A program made the position numbers and the translations under genes. This document shows positions 15,863 to 22,565 of a DNA stretch of 30,495 bases, one piece after another. The notes under the pieces were generated by a model that saw nothing but the letters and a program-made list of their open reading frames with translations, made no database searches and was not told the origin of the DNA. Each line of letters begins with the position of its first letter. Within the stretch, counting starts at the first letter, position 1. The stretch lies in contig JALNVI010000032.1 in the NCBI GenBank assembly GCA_023231425.1, positions 1-30,495 on the forward strand. Reading direction: 5' to 3'. The stretch comes from Desulforhopalus sp. Lineage in GTDB: Bacteria; Desulfobacterota; Desulfobulbia; Desulfobulbales; Desulfocapsaceae.

Positions 15863-16806
15863 GTTTTTCGACCTTGCCAGCACCTCTTTTCCCGTTGCCC
15901 TTGAAGCGTGGCGATACCCTTGGTATTATTGCTCCGGCTGGTCAGCTTTGGGATCCAGCCGGTTTTGAACGGGGTATTGCCCGCCTGCGTGAGATGGGCT
16001 TTGAGGTTAAATTTCCGCGGGAACTCTGGCCCGGCAGTGAATTCCCATGGTTTTCTGATACTGATGCCAACCGTGCAGAGGAATTCAACCGCATGTGGGC
16101 TGATCCAGAAGTGCAGGGAATTCTCTGCATGCGCGGAGGTTTCGGCTGTCTAAAACTCCTGGAGAAGATTGATTATGAACAGATTCGTACTGCCCCGAAA
16201 GTCTTTGCCGGATTCTCTGACATCTCCATTCTGCTCAATGTCCTGCGGGCGAAGACCGGGCTCGTTTCGCTGCATGCGCCTGTCGTTACCAGTATTGCCG
16301 GGGCTGTTCCAGCCACTCTTGAGCGTCTTGCCCGCTGTCTCCAGTCTCCCCTGCAGCAGCAGCCTGCTCTGGAAATAAGTCAACTTGAGGTGCTTCGTGA
16401 TGGTGCTGAGGTTCGCGCCCCGCTGCTCGGCGGGAACCTTACCACTCTCGTTTCTCTTCTTGGCACGCCGAATGATATTGATTACAGTGGTTGTCTTTTA
16501 CTGTTGGAAGACGTTGGGGAGCCGCTTTATAAAATAGATCGCATGCTTACTCAGATGCAGCTGGCGGGCAAGCTGAAAAACCTTGCTGGACTGCTCCTTG
16601 GAGATTTCCATACCTCACAGGAGAATGCACAGACTGACCGCCTTGCTCACCTGCGTTTCCTTGAGGCTGTCTGGAAACTGGCATTGGATGCAGTTTCCTG
16701 CCCGGTATGGGCTGGTCTACCGGTGGGACACTGCCCGGAAAATATGGCTCTCGTTATTGGCGCGCAAACGCTCATGTCAAAAAAAAAGGATTTACGGTTT
16801 ACCTGA
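15859..16806 (+). CDS. LD-carboxypeptidase, peptidase family S66 (LdcA-like)
   Basis: Family S66 enzymes remove the terminal D-alanine from tetrapeptides during murein recycling in the cytoplasm; some relatives instead give immunity to microcin C7 (MccF). The 315-residue protein has the catalytic triad of the family: Ser120 in GFSDIS, Glu217 in LEDVGE and His291 in GHCPEN. It has no signal peptide, which fits cytoplasmic recycling. GGFGCLKLL near residues 93-101 matches the GG-x-G segment near the substrate pocket. The ATG overlaps the coaX stop, so the two genes are translationally coupled. With no microcin genes nearby, the recycling role is preferred over MccF. Confidence 0.9.
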   Translation: MSFSTLPAPLFPLPLKRGDTLGIIAPAGQLWDPAGFERGIARLREMGFEVKFPRELWPGSEFPWFSDTDANRAEEFNRMWADPEVQGILCMRGGFGCLKLLEKIDYEQIRTAPKVFAGFSDISILLNVLRAKTGLVSLHAPVVTSIAGAVPATLERLARCLQSPLQQQPALEISQLEVLRDGAEVRAPLLGGNLTTLVSLLGTPNDIDYSGCLLLLEDVGEPLYKIDRMLTQMQLAGKLKNLAGLLLGDFHTSQENAQTDRLAHLRFLEAVWKLALDAVSCPVWAGLPVGHCPENMALVIGAQTLMSKKKDLRFT

Positions 16807-16942
16807 ACTTCAAGAACGTGTAATATCAGGTCTTCTTTCGCATGACTTGAGAGAGTGCGTGTATTTTGTGTTAGTCTGCTTTTTGGTAATAGCAGGAAAA
16901 ACGCTACTTTTTGAGACAAAAAAAAAGACAAAAAATGTAATT

Positions 16943-17395
16943 ATGAAGAAGACTATTCGTACATTGGCCATGGTGGCCGCTTTGACTCTCGTTTCCGGCC
17001 CGGCTTTTGCAGCCCAGTATATTTCTGTAAAAGTAGATAACGCCAATGTGCGTACAGGTCCGTCCACCAGTGAGAATGTTTGCATGGAGCTTTTCAAGGG
17101 ATATCCGTTGAAGATCCTGGAAACTCAGGGGGAGTGGTTGAAGGTTGCTGATTTTGAGAATGACACGGGCTGGATTCATAAGGGTATTACCGTGCCTCAG
17201 AATTCCATCATCGTTAATGCTGATGAGTCCATGAATTTGCGCTCCGAACCTTCAACCAAAGCCAAAGTTGTTGCCAGCATTGAGCGTGGAGTTGTACTCA
17301 CTAAATTGCAGAAGAAAGGGCAATGGATTCAAGTGCAGCACTCCAGTGGAACCATTGGCTGGCTTTTTGCGGCGCTGGTCTGGCCGAAAGACTGA
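16943..17395 (+). CDS. Secreted protein with two bacterial SH3 (SH3b) domains
   Basis: The protein has 150 residues. A signal peptide (MKKTIRTLAMVAALTLVSG, cleavage after AFA at about residue 23) leads into two SH3b repeats (about 26-85 and 88-148), each with the NVRTGPS- or NLRSEPS-type motif followed by GEWLKV or GQWIQV and a GW(I/L) end. Such tandem SH3 proteins sit in the periplasm and are thought to bind peptidoglycan or cell-wall enzymes. The preceding S66 peptidase also acts on murein peptides, which is suggestive. The frame is open upstream to 16583, but that part overlaps the peptidase gene in another frame; the signal peptide fixes the start at 16943. No clear ribosome-binding site is seen. 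Confidence 0.88.
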   Translation: MKKTIRTLAMVAALTLVSGPAFAAQYISVKVDNANVRTGPSTSENVCMELFKGYPLKILETQGEWLKVADFENDTGWIHKGITVPQNSIIVNADESMNLRSEPSTKAKVVASIERGVVLTKLQKKGQWIQVQHSSGTIGWLFAALVWPKD

Positions 17396-17420
17396 TAATT
17401 GTTTTTACGATGTTTTTTTC

Positions 17421-17455
17421 AGGCCCGACTGCTTTGTGCAGCCGGGCCTTTTTTA
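17421..17455 (+). terminator. Rho-independent terminator after the SH3 gene
   Basis: The stem AGGCCCG-x-CTGC pairs with GCAG-x-CGGGCCT around a five-base loop (17421-17449), followed by six T residues. It lies 26 bases after the SH3 stop codon and is a textbook intrinsic terminator. Confidence 0.92.
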
Positions 17456-18216
17456 TATGAACTTCTGAAAATATAATTACAGCCATCAGCCTGTAACAAC
17501 AGCAATCATGCCCTGCTCTTTCTCCCTGTAATCGGGTATCTTGAGAGGTGGAAGAGATGTCATCCGATGGGCATCTTGAAAAGCTCGTATTTCCTTCAAT
17601 CTCTGCCTCTCCGACTGGCCAGCTTACCACAGACGATTGACGACAATTCTCACATTATACTGCTGTGATTTTCTTTTTTTTTCCATACAATTCAACACGT
17701 TATATGTATTCATAAAATCCTTTTTTGCACGGAAAGTCTGCTGCTTGCAATACATAATTATATAGATTATGATTGAATTTCCTTAAGTGATTTCGTGTTT
17801 TGTGCATATGCAAGGTTCTCGTGAGTTAAAGATTGTAAAAAAAGAACCGTTTATAGAGATTTTATCCTGTTGCTTTTTTGCTGTTTTGTTCTGCTGAAAA
17901 GTCTGATAGCAGATGAGGGGATTTGGTATGGCTGCTGGTTCTCGAACGGCGTCAGGATAAGGACTTCCTGGCAGGCAGATTGTCGTTCAAGGAACACGTT
18001 TTTCACAGTCGTAAAAATTATAGAGAGTAAGAGCCGATATCGTCATTACGACCAGGGCAACGGTATAATCGAGATATATTGCTTTTACAAAATATTCTGA
18101 TGCAGATCTTCCTTCTCTGTAACTGATACACACGCTGGTAATTGCTTTACTTGACCTGCAGGCATCTCCGGTCGAGGATCGTCACATCAAAAGAACATCA
18201 ATCAATAGGAGAAACG
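17456..18216. other. Long AT-rich gene-poor gap (about 760 bp)
   Basis: No reading frame here looks like a protein: the 76-codon frame at 17870-18100 has no family resemblance, no ribosome-binding site and odd composition. No strong hairpin, tRNA or repeat was recognised. It may hold an eroded gene or an unrecognised small RNA. Confidence 0.5.
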
Positions 18217-18528
18217 ATGATCAAAGTAAGTGTCATGTATCCAAACAGTTCAAAATGTCAATTCGATGTTGATTATTACTGTAGCAGACATCTCGCAATG
18301 GTGACAGAATTGCTTGGCAATTACTTAAAGGGAAAAGAAGTGGAAGTTGGGGTGGCCGGTGGTACTCCAGGAGAAACTCCCCTGTTCATAGCCGTCGGAC
18401 ACTTTACCTTTGATTCAATTGATTCTTTCCGAACATGTTTTGGCCCTCACGCCAAGGAAATATTCTCTGATACGGAAAACTTCACGAACATAAATCCGCA
18501 CATTCAAATAAGTGAGATCAGGGTATGA
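18217..18528 (+). CDS. EthD-family protein (TIGR02118-like)
   Basis: The product has 103 residues and matches the small dimeric alpha-beta barrel family EthD: MIKVSVMYPNSS at the start, FDVDYYCSRHLAMVTELLG (about 14-32), GETPLFIAVGHFTFDSIDSF, FGPHAKEIFSD, and the C-terminal NINPHIQISEIRV. Members were first linked to ethyl-tert-butyl-ether degradation, but the biochemical role of most, including this subgroup, is unknown. AGGAG ends six bases before the ATG, so the start is well supported. It stands alone, followed by a hairpin and a DUF4405 gene in the same direction. The surroundings are AT-rich compared with the rest of the window, which may reflect acquisition or relaxed constraint. Confidence 0.88.
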   Translation: MIKVSVMYPNSSKCQFDVDYYCSRHLAMVTELLGNYLKGKEVEVGVAGGTPGETPLFIAVGHFTFDSIDSFRTCFGPHAKEIFSDTENFTNINPHIQISEIRV

Positions 18529-18555
18529 ATTTTTCATGAACTCCTGAAAATGGGC

Positions 18556-18593
18556 CAGTGGTGATATGCGTGCTGGCGTGCATATTACCACTG
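18556..18593 (+). terminator. Hairpin after the EthD-family gene, possible terminator
   Basis: Arms of 14 bases (18556-18569 and 18580-18593) pair with one G-T wobble around a 10-base loop, 28 bases after the stop. No T-run follows immediately, so termination is uncertain. Its presence argues against the GTG at 18558 being the start of the next gene. Confidence 0.4.
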
Positions 18594-18665
18594 CTGCTGA
18601 AAACGTATCTTCTTTTCCCTTTCTTTCGAAAAAAAGTAAAGCTCAATAAAAGATGTTCTTTTAAA

Positions 18666-19025
18666 ATGAATAAAAATAGTCTGAAATACTTTGTCGATAT
18701 CGTTATGTTTATTGACTTTTGTTCTCTAACGATGACTGGATTTTTCCTGGGATTTATTCTTCCCGCAGGAAGAGGTGTAAACAAATATTTTTTAGGAATG
18801 CATCGTCACGAATGGGCTAATATCCACCTTTATTTTTCTCTCTTGTTTCTTCTTTTATTCTTTTTACATCTTAGCTTGAACTGGCCATGGATAGTAAACA
18901 CGACCAGACGTTATGTTAATGAAAAACGAACTCCTTTTGTTTTGAGTATTTTGGCAGGTTTGTTTGTTGTATATTTAACTGCTCAACTGGCGATTCAAAA
19001 TTATTATCAGCCATCCCCGTTTTAA
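18666..19025 (+). CDS. DUF4405 membrane protein
   Basis: The 119-residue protein has three predicted membrane segments (about 8-32, 52-72 and 91-111) and the DUF4405 layout MNKNSLKYFVDIVMFIDF, TGFFLGFILPAGRG, then a His-rich stretch GMHRHEWANIH and FFLHLSLNW. Histidines 46, 48, 54 and 68 lie at or in the membrane and could bind b-type heme, as in related small cytochrome-b-like proteins; that is inference. The frame is open to a GTG at 18558, but the extra 36 residues run through a hairpin, so the ATG at 18666 is preferred, although it lacks a ribosome-binding site. Function is unknown; members of the family often sit near redox genes, which are absent here. Confidence 0.78.
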   Translation: MNKNSLKYFVDIVMFIDFCSLTMTGFFLGFILPAGRGVNKYFLGMHRHEWANIHLYFSLLFLLLFFLHLSLNWPWIVNTTRRYVNEKRTPFVLSILAGLFVVYLTAQLAIQNYYQPSPF

Positions 19026-19144
19026 TTCCTGTCCGTAATTTTCGTAAAATCACAGCTTTTCTTTTCACCGCGAAGAACGCGAAGGAAGGATAAAGCCTTT
19101 GAGAAAAAGATTTTAAAAATTAACCAGGGGGAATTGCTGTTGTT

Positions 19145-19222
19145 GTGATATCTTTACTCTTTGTGGTAAATTTCCTTCTGTCCCTCGACTATGAATGAAA
19201 TCCGAGCTGTTTTTAAGGTGCC
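19145..19222 (+). repeat. Dispersed element, right-half copy
   Basis: This matches the right half of copies A, C and D: GTGGTAAATTTCCTTCTGT, then CTCGACTATGAATGAAAT, GAGCTGTTT and a terminal AAGGTGCC. The left half is not recognisable upstream, so the element is truncated or its left end has diverged. Confidence 0.65.
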
Positions 19223-19308
19223 TTTATTCTTAGCTCTCCGCTGCTCATTAATTTGTCTTAATTGTTGACGGATTATTTTATGTAGTCCCCTTCCCTTGCC
19301 AGTCACAA

Positions 19309-19349
19309 TATAAATGGCCGTCTCCAACAGTTGGAGACGGCCATTTATA
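19309..19349. terminator. 41-base near-perfect palindrome, probable bidirectional terminator
   Basis: Two exact 20-base arms (19309-19328 and 19330-19349) are separated by a single A. The palindrome lies between the converging DUF4405 gene and the dynamin-like gene, 37 bases past the end of the latter. The outer arms are AT-rich (TATAAAT/ATTTATA), so an RNA stem ends in U-rich bases on either strand. Confidence 0.6.
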
Positions 19350-19385
19350 CATTCAAAATTCCTTTAAATCCGTATAGATTTCGCC

Positions 19386-20783
19386 TTATTCAGAAGACGA
19401 GTTCCGTTTACTGCCGATCTTGTCATAAAATCTCTTCATATCATTATTAAGGAAGGCCTTGATACGTTGAGAACTGCGGACATACCCGCTCCAGAGATCT
19501 TTCATGGTAAGTTTCTGGATGTTTTCACGAGCCTTACTCTCCATTTTTTGCCAGAGATTTTCGCGATACTGAGTGTCGAGAACCACCAGTTCACTGCTCC
19601 GGGCCAGAGAATTGCGGCGCAGCTTTGGAAAGGCATAGCGACTGTAAGAAATTATACCTGCAGTAATGGTCGCAAAGAAAAAGACAAACGGGAATAAAAT
19701 TAAAGTAAAAGGAAAACTTCCCACCGTGCCGCCGCGAATAGAACTCAACAAGGTATATTCTGGAAAACCGAGAACAGCTTTGATCATTACATCACCGAAA
19801 AAGAAAAGCAGAACAGCTACAAGCATGGTGACATTAAAGTATTTCCAGAATACGCGTGTTGCCCGTCTGATAAATTCAGTGACGGCCTCTGCAACAATAT
19901 TAACCTCATTTACCTGACGATCGAGGTCTTCAAGGATGTGGTTTATTTGAAACGCCGCAGCACCTTTAATTTTGTCAAAGAGTTCCTCACGCTCCTGTGG
20001 CCAGTCTTTTGCCATTTTGTCACTGTCGGCAAGATGCGGAGCGTAGGTCAGATAGATATGCGGGATATCCTTGCGACCTGTCATCTGCGACATATTCCAG
20101 CAGAGCGTCCCGTAAGAACGGGTGAAATCGGTGAGATGATCACACTCGTCAATACGACTCATGACAAAAATCAGGCGATGCTCTCCAGATTTTTCCGGCA
20201 GAGTATTACGAATCGCTTCGTAGGACTCTTTGATAGTTCCAGCCTTGTGCGGATCGAACATGAGGACAATGAGATCGGCCATTCTGGCAAAATCACCAAG
20301 AACCTCCATGTAATTGTAACCGCGGTCGTTCTCAGACGTGGCATCAAGCATGCCGGGACTGTCGATAATAGCAAGATCCTCAAGAATCGGGGAGTTGAGC
20401 ATTTTCATGGTGATATGAGAAATCAGTTTTTCACCGTAGTGCTTGAAATGCTCAAAAGGCAACGTGCTGTCGTTGACGAGCGTCGAACCAGGCATTTCCC
20501 GTTCTTCTTTCCCATCACCTGCAGTCAAAATAGTAAAAGAATCGTCGGTGGGAGCCTGACCTGTACGCTGTATGTTTCTACCAATCAGCTCATTAATGAG
20601 TGTTGACTTACCAGAAGAATAGTTCCCGATAACCAGAACCAGAGGCTTCCACTTCATGCTGTCATCAATTCCACCGTAATCCATGTTGTATTTGGTGAAA
20701 AGAGCTTCAAGTTTCTTGCGCACTCGGGTTTGTAACTGCCTCTGCAGATCTTTCTCGTTCATAGTAATCCCAGTTTTCCTCAT
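19386..20783 (-). CDS. Dynamin-like GTPase with two membrane segments
   Basis: The protein has 465 residues. The N-terminal GTPase domain has the P-loop GNYSSGKST (53-61), a switch-I threonine in QAPTDDSFT (77-84 region) and DSPGML (141-146). The G4 motif NKxD is replaced by SRID (209-212). A helical region follows, then two hydrophobic segments (about 316-336 and 357-379), which would dip into or cross the inner membrane, and a basic, helical C-terminus. This resembles bacterial dynamin-like and EHD-like proteins, which remodel or stabilise membranes. An ATG at 20762 (seven residues in) with GGGA five bases upstream may be the true start. The gene stands alone, flanked by repeat elements. 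The exact cellular job cannot be read from the sequence. Confidence 0.85.
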   Translation of the reverse strand: MRKTGITMNEKDLQRQLQTRVRKKLEALFTKYNMDYGGIDDSMKWKPLVLVIGNYSSGKSTLINELIGRNIQRTGQAPTDDSFTILTAGDGKEEREMPGSTLVNDSTLPFEHFKHYGEKLISHITMKMLNSPILEDLAIIDSPGMLDATSENDRGYNYMEVLGDFARMADLIVLMFDPHKAGTIKESYEAIRNTLPEKSGEHRLIFVMSRIDECDHLTDFTRSYGTLCWNMSQMTGRKDIPHIYLTYAPHLADSDKMAKDWPQEREELFDKIKGAAAFQINHILEDLDRQVNEVNIVAEAVTEFIRRATRVFWKYFNVTMLVAVLLFFFGDVMIKAVLGFPEYTLLSSIRGGTVGSFPFTLILFPFVFFFATITAGIISYSRYAFPKLRRNSLARSSELVVLDTQYRENLWQKMESKARENIQKLTMKDLWSGYVRSSQRIKAFLNNDMKRFYDKIGSKRNSSSE

Positions 20784-21084
20784 TCAAATTCAGTAGTAAG
20801 ACTTCAAAACGCCGGGTTCTTCAAAAAAATTGCCACATTCAACAGAATTCGAGGCGTCCGATAACTTCCACCAGAGCAGCACTTCCATTATCATTACATT
20901 GAATCCTAAATACTCAGTTCCCTCAAAGAGATAAAGGGGAGCCTCTGAATAACAGGCTCATACAACCGTACACTATTGGATAAAACAACAAAATCATATC
21001 ACTTTTTACCACAGGAGAAATGCGAAAAAATATTTGGACGCAGAATCCCTTCTGAAGACACGTTTTATTATCGTATAACCAATA

Positions 21085-21140
21085 GGGACAGCAAATAACC
21101 AGTCTTTTGCCTCTCTTCATTGTTACAGTAAAATTTTTAT
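21085..21140 (+). repeat. Dispersed element, left-half fragment
   Basis: GGGACAGCAAATAACCAGTC, then TTTTGCC, TCTTCAT and GTTACAGTAAAATTTTTA follow the left half of copies C and D. The rest of the element is missing, replaced by an unrelated hairpin. Confidence 0.6.
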
Positions 21141-21141
21141 C

Positions 21142-21167
21142 CATGGAGGTAAGCGTTTACCTCCATG
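21142..21167. repeat. Perfect 11-bp inverted repeat
   Basis: CATGGAGGTAA (21142-21152) and its exact complement (21157-21167) flank GCGT. No T-run follows on the plus strand. It could be a transcript-end hairpin or part of a decayed mobile element. Confidence 0.6.
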
Positions 21168-21214
21168 ATCAATAATACCGGTGATAAACCGTAAGCCGGT
21201 ATAAGTATCTTTAT

Positions 21215-21377
21215 GGAAACCTTGAATAATCAGTTTTTCGCTCATCTTCTTCGTTACAGTCAAAAAATTATCCTCCGACAAAGCGAGGGACGAGACGTCG
21301 AGATATCAAACATGGCTCTAATAAATTTCCTCCTGTGCTTCGAATATAAACGAAATACAAGGTTCTTCAGGGTATCC
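21215..21377 (+). repeat. Dispersed intergenic element, copy C (163 bp)
   Basis: The ends are GGAAACCTTGAA and TTCAGGGTATCC (inverted, 10 of 12 paired). The interior is nearly identical to copy D over TTATCCTCCGACAAAGCGAG and the following ACGAGACGTCGAGATATCAA, and again over TGTGCTTCGAATAT. It lies 74 bases beyond the end of the SIMPL gene. Confidence 0.85.
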
Positions 21378-21451
21378 GGTAGAATAAAAGGAGAGGTTTT
21401 ATATTTTCTTTCTGCAGTCAGCTGTTCCCGCACCGTCCCGGTGAAGAGCTC

Positions 21452-22171
21452 TTATTTTGTTTCAGGAGTTGTCTCCAGACTGAAAACGACATGGACCGAG
21501 CTGTGCACCCGCTGTTCTCCCGGTGCCAACACCTTTTCACTGGAATCACTGCAGGCCTTTTCAAGCTGCATTGGTGCCATCCTGCCGTTGAATGCCGAAG
21601 CAGGCGCATCTGCCTCGATGAAAAGCGGTGTGCCAATACGAACCCCAAGTACTGCAGCAAGTCTCTCTGCCCGCTTTTTTGCATCTCTGAGGGCAAACAT
21701 CTGAAGTTCATTTTGAACAATACTTTGCCTGGAAAGAGCAAAATTGACATTCTCTATTTGCAGATTTTTAAAGGTGGAGAGCTTTGTCCACATTGGCACA
21801 TATTTTTTAAAGTCTTTCATTACAAAAAATATCTGTGTGCTGGCAATATAGCCCTCGCGCACCCGGCTGTTATTCTTATATTGCCAGTTTTCCCGAATCT
21901 GCATGCGACTCGTAACCGTTTTCGCCTCAAGGATTTTCATTTCATCAAGCAGAGAGAGCACATCAGAGACATCATTGAGATGGGCGGAGGCAACCTCTTC
22001 AACGCTGGCACCGAGGGTATGGACCTGCAGGTTCCAGTGCATCTCATCGGGAACCACACTCTTTTCGGATACTCCGAACACACTTATCTGCGGCACTGTT
22101 GTTTCCGCAAAAGAGTCGACCGAAACCAGACTCAACACTGCCACAACACACAACGTGAAAATCCGTTTCAA
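21452..22171 (-). CDS. Secreted SIMPL-domain protein (DUF541)
   Basis: The product has 239 residues. A signal peptide (KRIFTLCVVAVLSLVSVD, cleavage after SFA at about residue 22) precedes a SIMPL domain starting VPQISVFGVSEKSVVPDEM, with the typical V-G and RVREGYIAS-x-Q segments and a C-terminal region LRDAKKRAERLAAVLGV. SIMPL proteins are periplasmic or outer-membrane-associated, with mostly unknown roles, some linked to oxidative stress. I place the start at TTG 22171, because GGAGG lies five bases upstream and the signal peptide begins there; the frame continues upstream into element copy D, but those residues come from the repeat. The gene is bracketed by element copies C and D in direct orientation and diverges from fbp. 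Confidence 0.85.
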   Translation of the reverse strand: MKRIFTLCVVAVLSLVSVDSFAETTVPQISVFGVSEKSVVPDEMHWNLQVHTLGASVEEVASAHLNDVSDVLSLLDEMKILEAKTVTSRMQIRENWQYKNNSRVREGYIASTQIFFVMKDFKKYVPMWTKLSTFKNLQIENVNFALSRQSIVQNELQMFALRDAKKRAERLAAVLGVRIGTPLFIEADAPASAFNGRMAPMQLEKACSDSSEKVLAPGEQRVHSSVHVVFSLETTPETK

Positions 22172-22202
22172 GACTGCCTCCAGAGAATCAGAACAGGTAT
22201 AA

Positions 22203-22368
22203 GGGGCCCTTGAATAACCAGTCTTTTGCCCATCTTCTTCGGTCCAGTTAAAAAAATTATCCTCCGACAAAGCGAGGAACGAGACGTCGAGATATCAATC
22301 ATCTGCCTGTGGTAAAGTCCCTTCTGTGCTTCGAATATGAATGAAATACAAGCGGTTTCAATGTACCC
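22203..22368 (+). repeat. Dispersed intergenic element, copy D (166 bp)
   Basis: The ends are GGGGCCCTTGAA and TTCAATGTACCC (inverted, 9 of 12 paired). The interior matches copy C closely across the CCTCCGACAAAGCGAGG hairpin and the GACGTC/GATATC sites. It fills much of the gap between the divergent SIMPL and fbp genes and may carry or disturb their promoters. Confidence 0.85.
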
Positions 22369-22565
22369 ATAATATAATCGGTAATAAGAGAGGATTTGGG
22401 ACACATGACAGAACTCTTTGTAACTGGCATCACATACAATCCACGCATGCAGACAACATTACAGCCTTTTCTTATGAAAAGTCCAGGGTTTATTTCCTTC
22501 CCTGCTTTTGCTATATTGACAGCTCAATCCTTTACAGCATCACTCCTTTCAGCATGGGGAAAATC

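Larger units (their letters stand above)
19026..19385. other. Intergenic region DUF4405-dynamin (360 bp, convergent genes)
   Basis: No gene is present. The region holds a short motif rich in CGCGAAGAACGCGAAGGAAG (19070-19089), of the sort found in dispersed repeats of related genomes, a partial dispersed element (19145-19222) and a 41-base palindrome (19309-19349). Confidence 0.6.
20784..21214. other. Intergenic region with element fragments and hairpins (about 430 bp)
   Basis: No gene is supported. The region contains left-end-like fragments of the dispersed element (20936-20956 and 21085-21140), an 11-bp perfect hairpin (21142-21167) and a 7-bp hairpin (21175-21202), directly before element copy C. 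It looks like layered element insertions and decay. Confidence 0.55.

Noticed and set aside
17870..18100. A 76-codon plus-strand frame in the AT-rich gap
   Set aside because: No family match, no ribosome-binding site and an odd composition rich in Cys and Tyr.
21213..21704. A 163-codon plus-strand frame
   Set aside because: It begins inside element copy C and continues antisense to the SIMPL gene.
22168..22404. Minus-strand peptide ETACISFIFEAQKG, recurring at 2303 and 29581
   Set aside because: The peptide recurs only because the dispersed element recurs; frames enter and leave the repeats without start signals. It was used to find copies, not taken as a gene.
22341..22565. N-terminal extension of fbp by 75 residues
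   Set aside because: The extra residues derive from element copy D and leader DNA; a good ribosome-binding site supports the ATG at 22566.
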